Below, in pieces: positions 44,281-45,008 of a DNA stretch of 45,008 nucleotides. Origin of the DNA: Bacteroidales bacterium (GTDB taxonomy: Bacteria; Bacteroidota; Bacteroidia; Bacteroidales; UBA1402); NCBI GenBank assembly GCA_017958305.1, contig JAGDCW010000144.1, positions 1-45,008 on the forward strand, read 5' to 3'. Every line of letters begins with the position of its first letter. The stretch's first letter is position 1. Below the pieces are notes generated by a model, which ran no database searches, was not told where the DNA came from, and saw only the letters and a list, made by a program, of their open reading frames with translations. Position numbers and translations under genes: made by a program.

Positions 44281-45008
44281 ATGGAAGACCCCGGAAAGGA
44301 CAACATCATGGCCGCCATCCAGCCGGCCAGTCGCTTGCAGGAACTGAGTGAATACTACTTTTCGCGCAAGCTGCGTGAAATCGCCCGGCGCAACGAAGAA
44401 GGCCAGGACATCGTCAGCCTGGGCATCGGCAGTCCCGACTGCCCGCCCTCGCCTGAGGCCGTCGGGGTGCTCTGCGAGCAGGCACGGCGCAGCGACACCC
44501 ACGGCTATCAGCCCAACAACGGCATGAAGGAGTTGAGACAGGCTTTCGCCGCCTGGTACGGACGCTGGTACGGTGTGACGCTCGATCCCGAGCGGGAAGT
44601 GCTGCCGTTGATGGGTTCCAAGGAAGGGGTGTTGCATGTGTCGATGGCCTTCCTCAATCCCGGCGATGGCGTCTTGATCCCCAATCCCGGCTATCCGACC
44701 TACCGCGCCGTGAGCAAGCTCCTTCAGGCCCGCATCGTCGAATACGACCTTGACGAACAGCAGGCTTGGTGGCCCGATTTCAAGGCCTTGGAAGCCATGG
44801 ACCTGAGCGGTGTCAAGCTGATGTGGGTCAATTACCCCAATATGCCCACCGGGGCGCCGGCCAGCCGGGAACTTTTCGCCAGGATCGTTGATTTCGGCCG
44901 CCGGCACGGCATCGTCATCGCGCACGACAATCCCTACAGCTTCATCCTGAACGATCGGCCGTTGAGCATTCTTTCGACAGAGGGTGCCAAAGATATCTGT
45001 ATCGAACT
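44281..45008 (+). CDS. Class I/II pyridoxal-phosphate aminotransferase, 3' end missing at window edge
   Basis: Aminotransferase, about 242 residues visible. Motifs: IVSLGIGSPDCPPSPEAV, HGYQPNNGMKELRQAF, LMGSKEGVLHV (phosphate-binding loop), IPNPGYPTYRAV, MWVNYPNMPTGAPAS and HDNPYSFIL. The PLP lysine lies past the right edge. Three in-frame ATGs compete for the start: 44263 (touching the T tract), 44281, and 44308. The last has an AAAGGA-like ribosome site 7 nt ahead and gives MAAIQPASRLQEL, close to my memory of Bacteroides homologues. In Bacteroides this type of enzyme lies in an aromatic amino acid operon with prephenate dehydratase, DAHP synthase/chorismate mutase and prephenate dehydrogenase, which fits the Phe/Tyr leader. 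Confidence 0.92.
   Translation, partial: MEDPGKDNIMAAIQPASRLQELSEYYFSRKLREIARRNEEGQDIVSLGIGSPDCPPSPEAVGVLCEQARRSDTHGYQPNNGMKELRQAFAAWYGRWYGVTLDPEREVLPLMGSKEGVLHVSMAFLNPGDGVLIPNPGYPTYRAVSKLLQARIVEYDLDEQQAWWPDFKALEAMDLSGVKLMWVNYPNMPTGAPASRELFARIVDFGRRHGIVIAHDNPYSFILNDRPLSILSTEGAKDICIE

Noticed and set aside
44161..44925. 254-codon minus-strand open frame opposite the aminotransferase
   Set aside because: The plus strand carries unmistakable aminotransferase motifs, and the minus frame runs through the terminator.

Overview
The window looks like chromosomal DNA from a member of the order Bacteroidales with a moderately high GC content (mid-50s percent by eye). Four things point there: two SusC/SusD pairs; a V-type ATPase operon in the order E-DUF2764-A-B-D-I-K; lipoproteins and beta-barrel proteins encoded in tandem; and repeated Bacteroidetes housekeeping promoters of the form TTTG-N19/20-TAnnTTTG. 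I would not name a genus from sequence alone. No tRNA, rRNA, CRISPR array, insertion sequence or integrase was found.

Layout. (1) 1-5863, minus strand: a packed set reading dnaG, ABC ATPase, ABC permease, rsfS and ftsH (ftsH runs off the left edge). (2) 5954-20880, plus strand: a six-gene cell-surface operon made of two cassettes, each FAS1 (fasciclin) lipoprotein-SusC-SusD, with no glycoside hydrolase, protease or local regulator. It ends in two successive hairpin terminators. (3) 21017-28577, plus: a V-type ATPase operon lacking recognisable C, F and G subunits but carrying a DUF2764 protein between E and A. Its K subunit carries the full set of sodium-ligand residues known from Enterococcus hirae NtpK. 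mnmA (tRNA 2-thiouridylase) follows. (4) 29868-33957, minus: rubredoxin, topoisomerase III and DsbD. (5) 34071-37914: an acyl-CoA synthetase on plus, transcribed divergently from rubredoxin through two good promoters around a small palindrome. It converges on a polyprenyl glycosylphosphotransferase gene and its upstream neighbour, a YrdC/Sua5 gene. (6) 38003-41743, plus: recJ and recQ. (7) 41813-42636: an AT-rich higBA toxin-antitoxin unit with its own promoter and terminator. (8) 42670-43947, minus: a PNPOx-fold lipoprotein and a nitroreductase-like protein. (9) 44066-45008, plus: a promoter, a 19-residue leader peptide with nine Phe/Tyr residues, an antiterminator/terminator pair, and the start of a class I/II aminotransferase gene that runs off the right edge.

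The most interesting element is region 9. It has all the parts of a ribosome-mediated transcription attenuator responding to phenylalanine and tyrosine: an aromatic-rich leader ORF, an 11-nt segment overlapping its stop codon that can pair with the 5' arm of the terminator, and a canonical terminator abutting the structural gene. The second is the duplicated FAS1-SusC-SusD surface locus, which has no obvious substrate. The third is the likely sodium specificity and reduced gene content of the V-ATPase.
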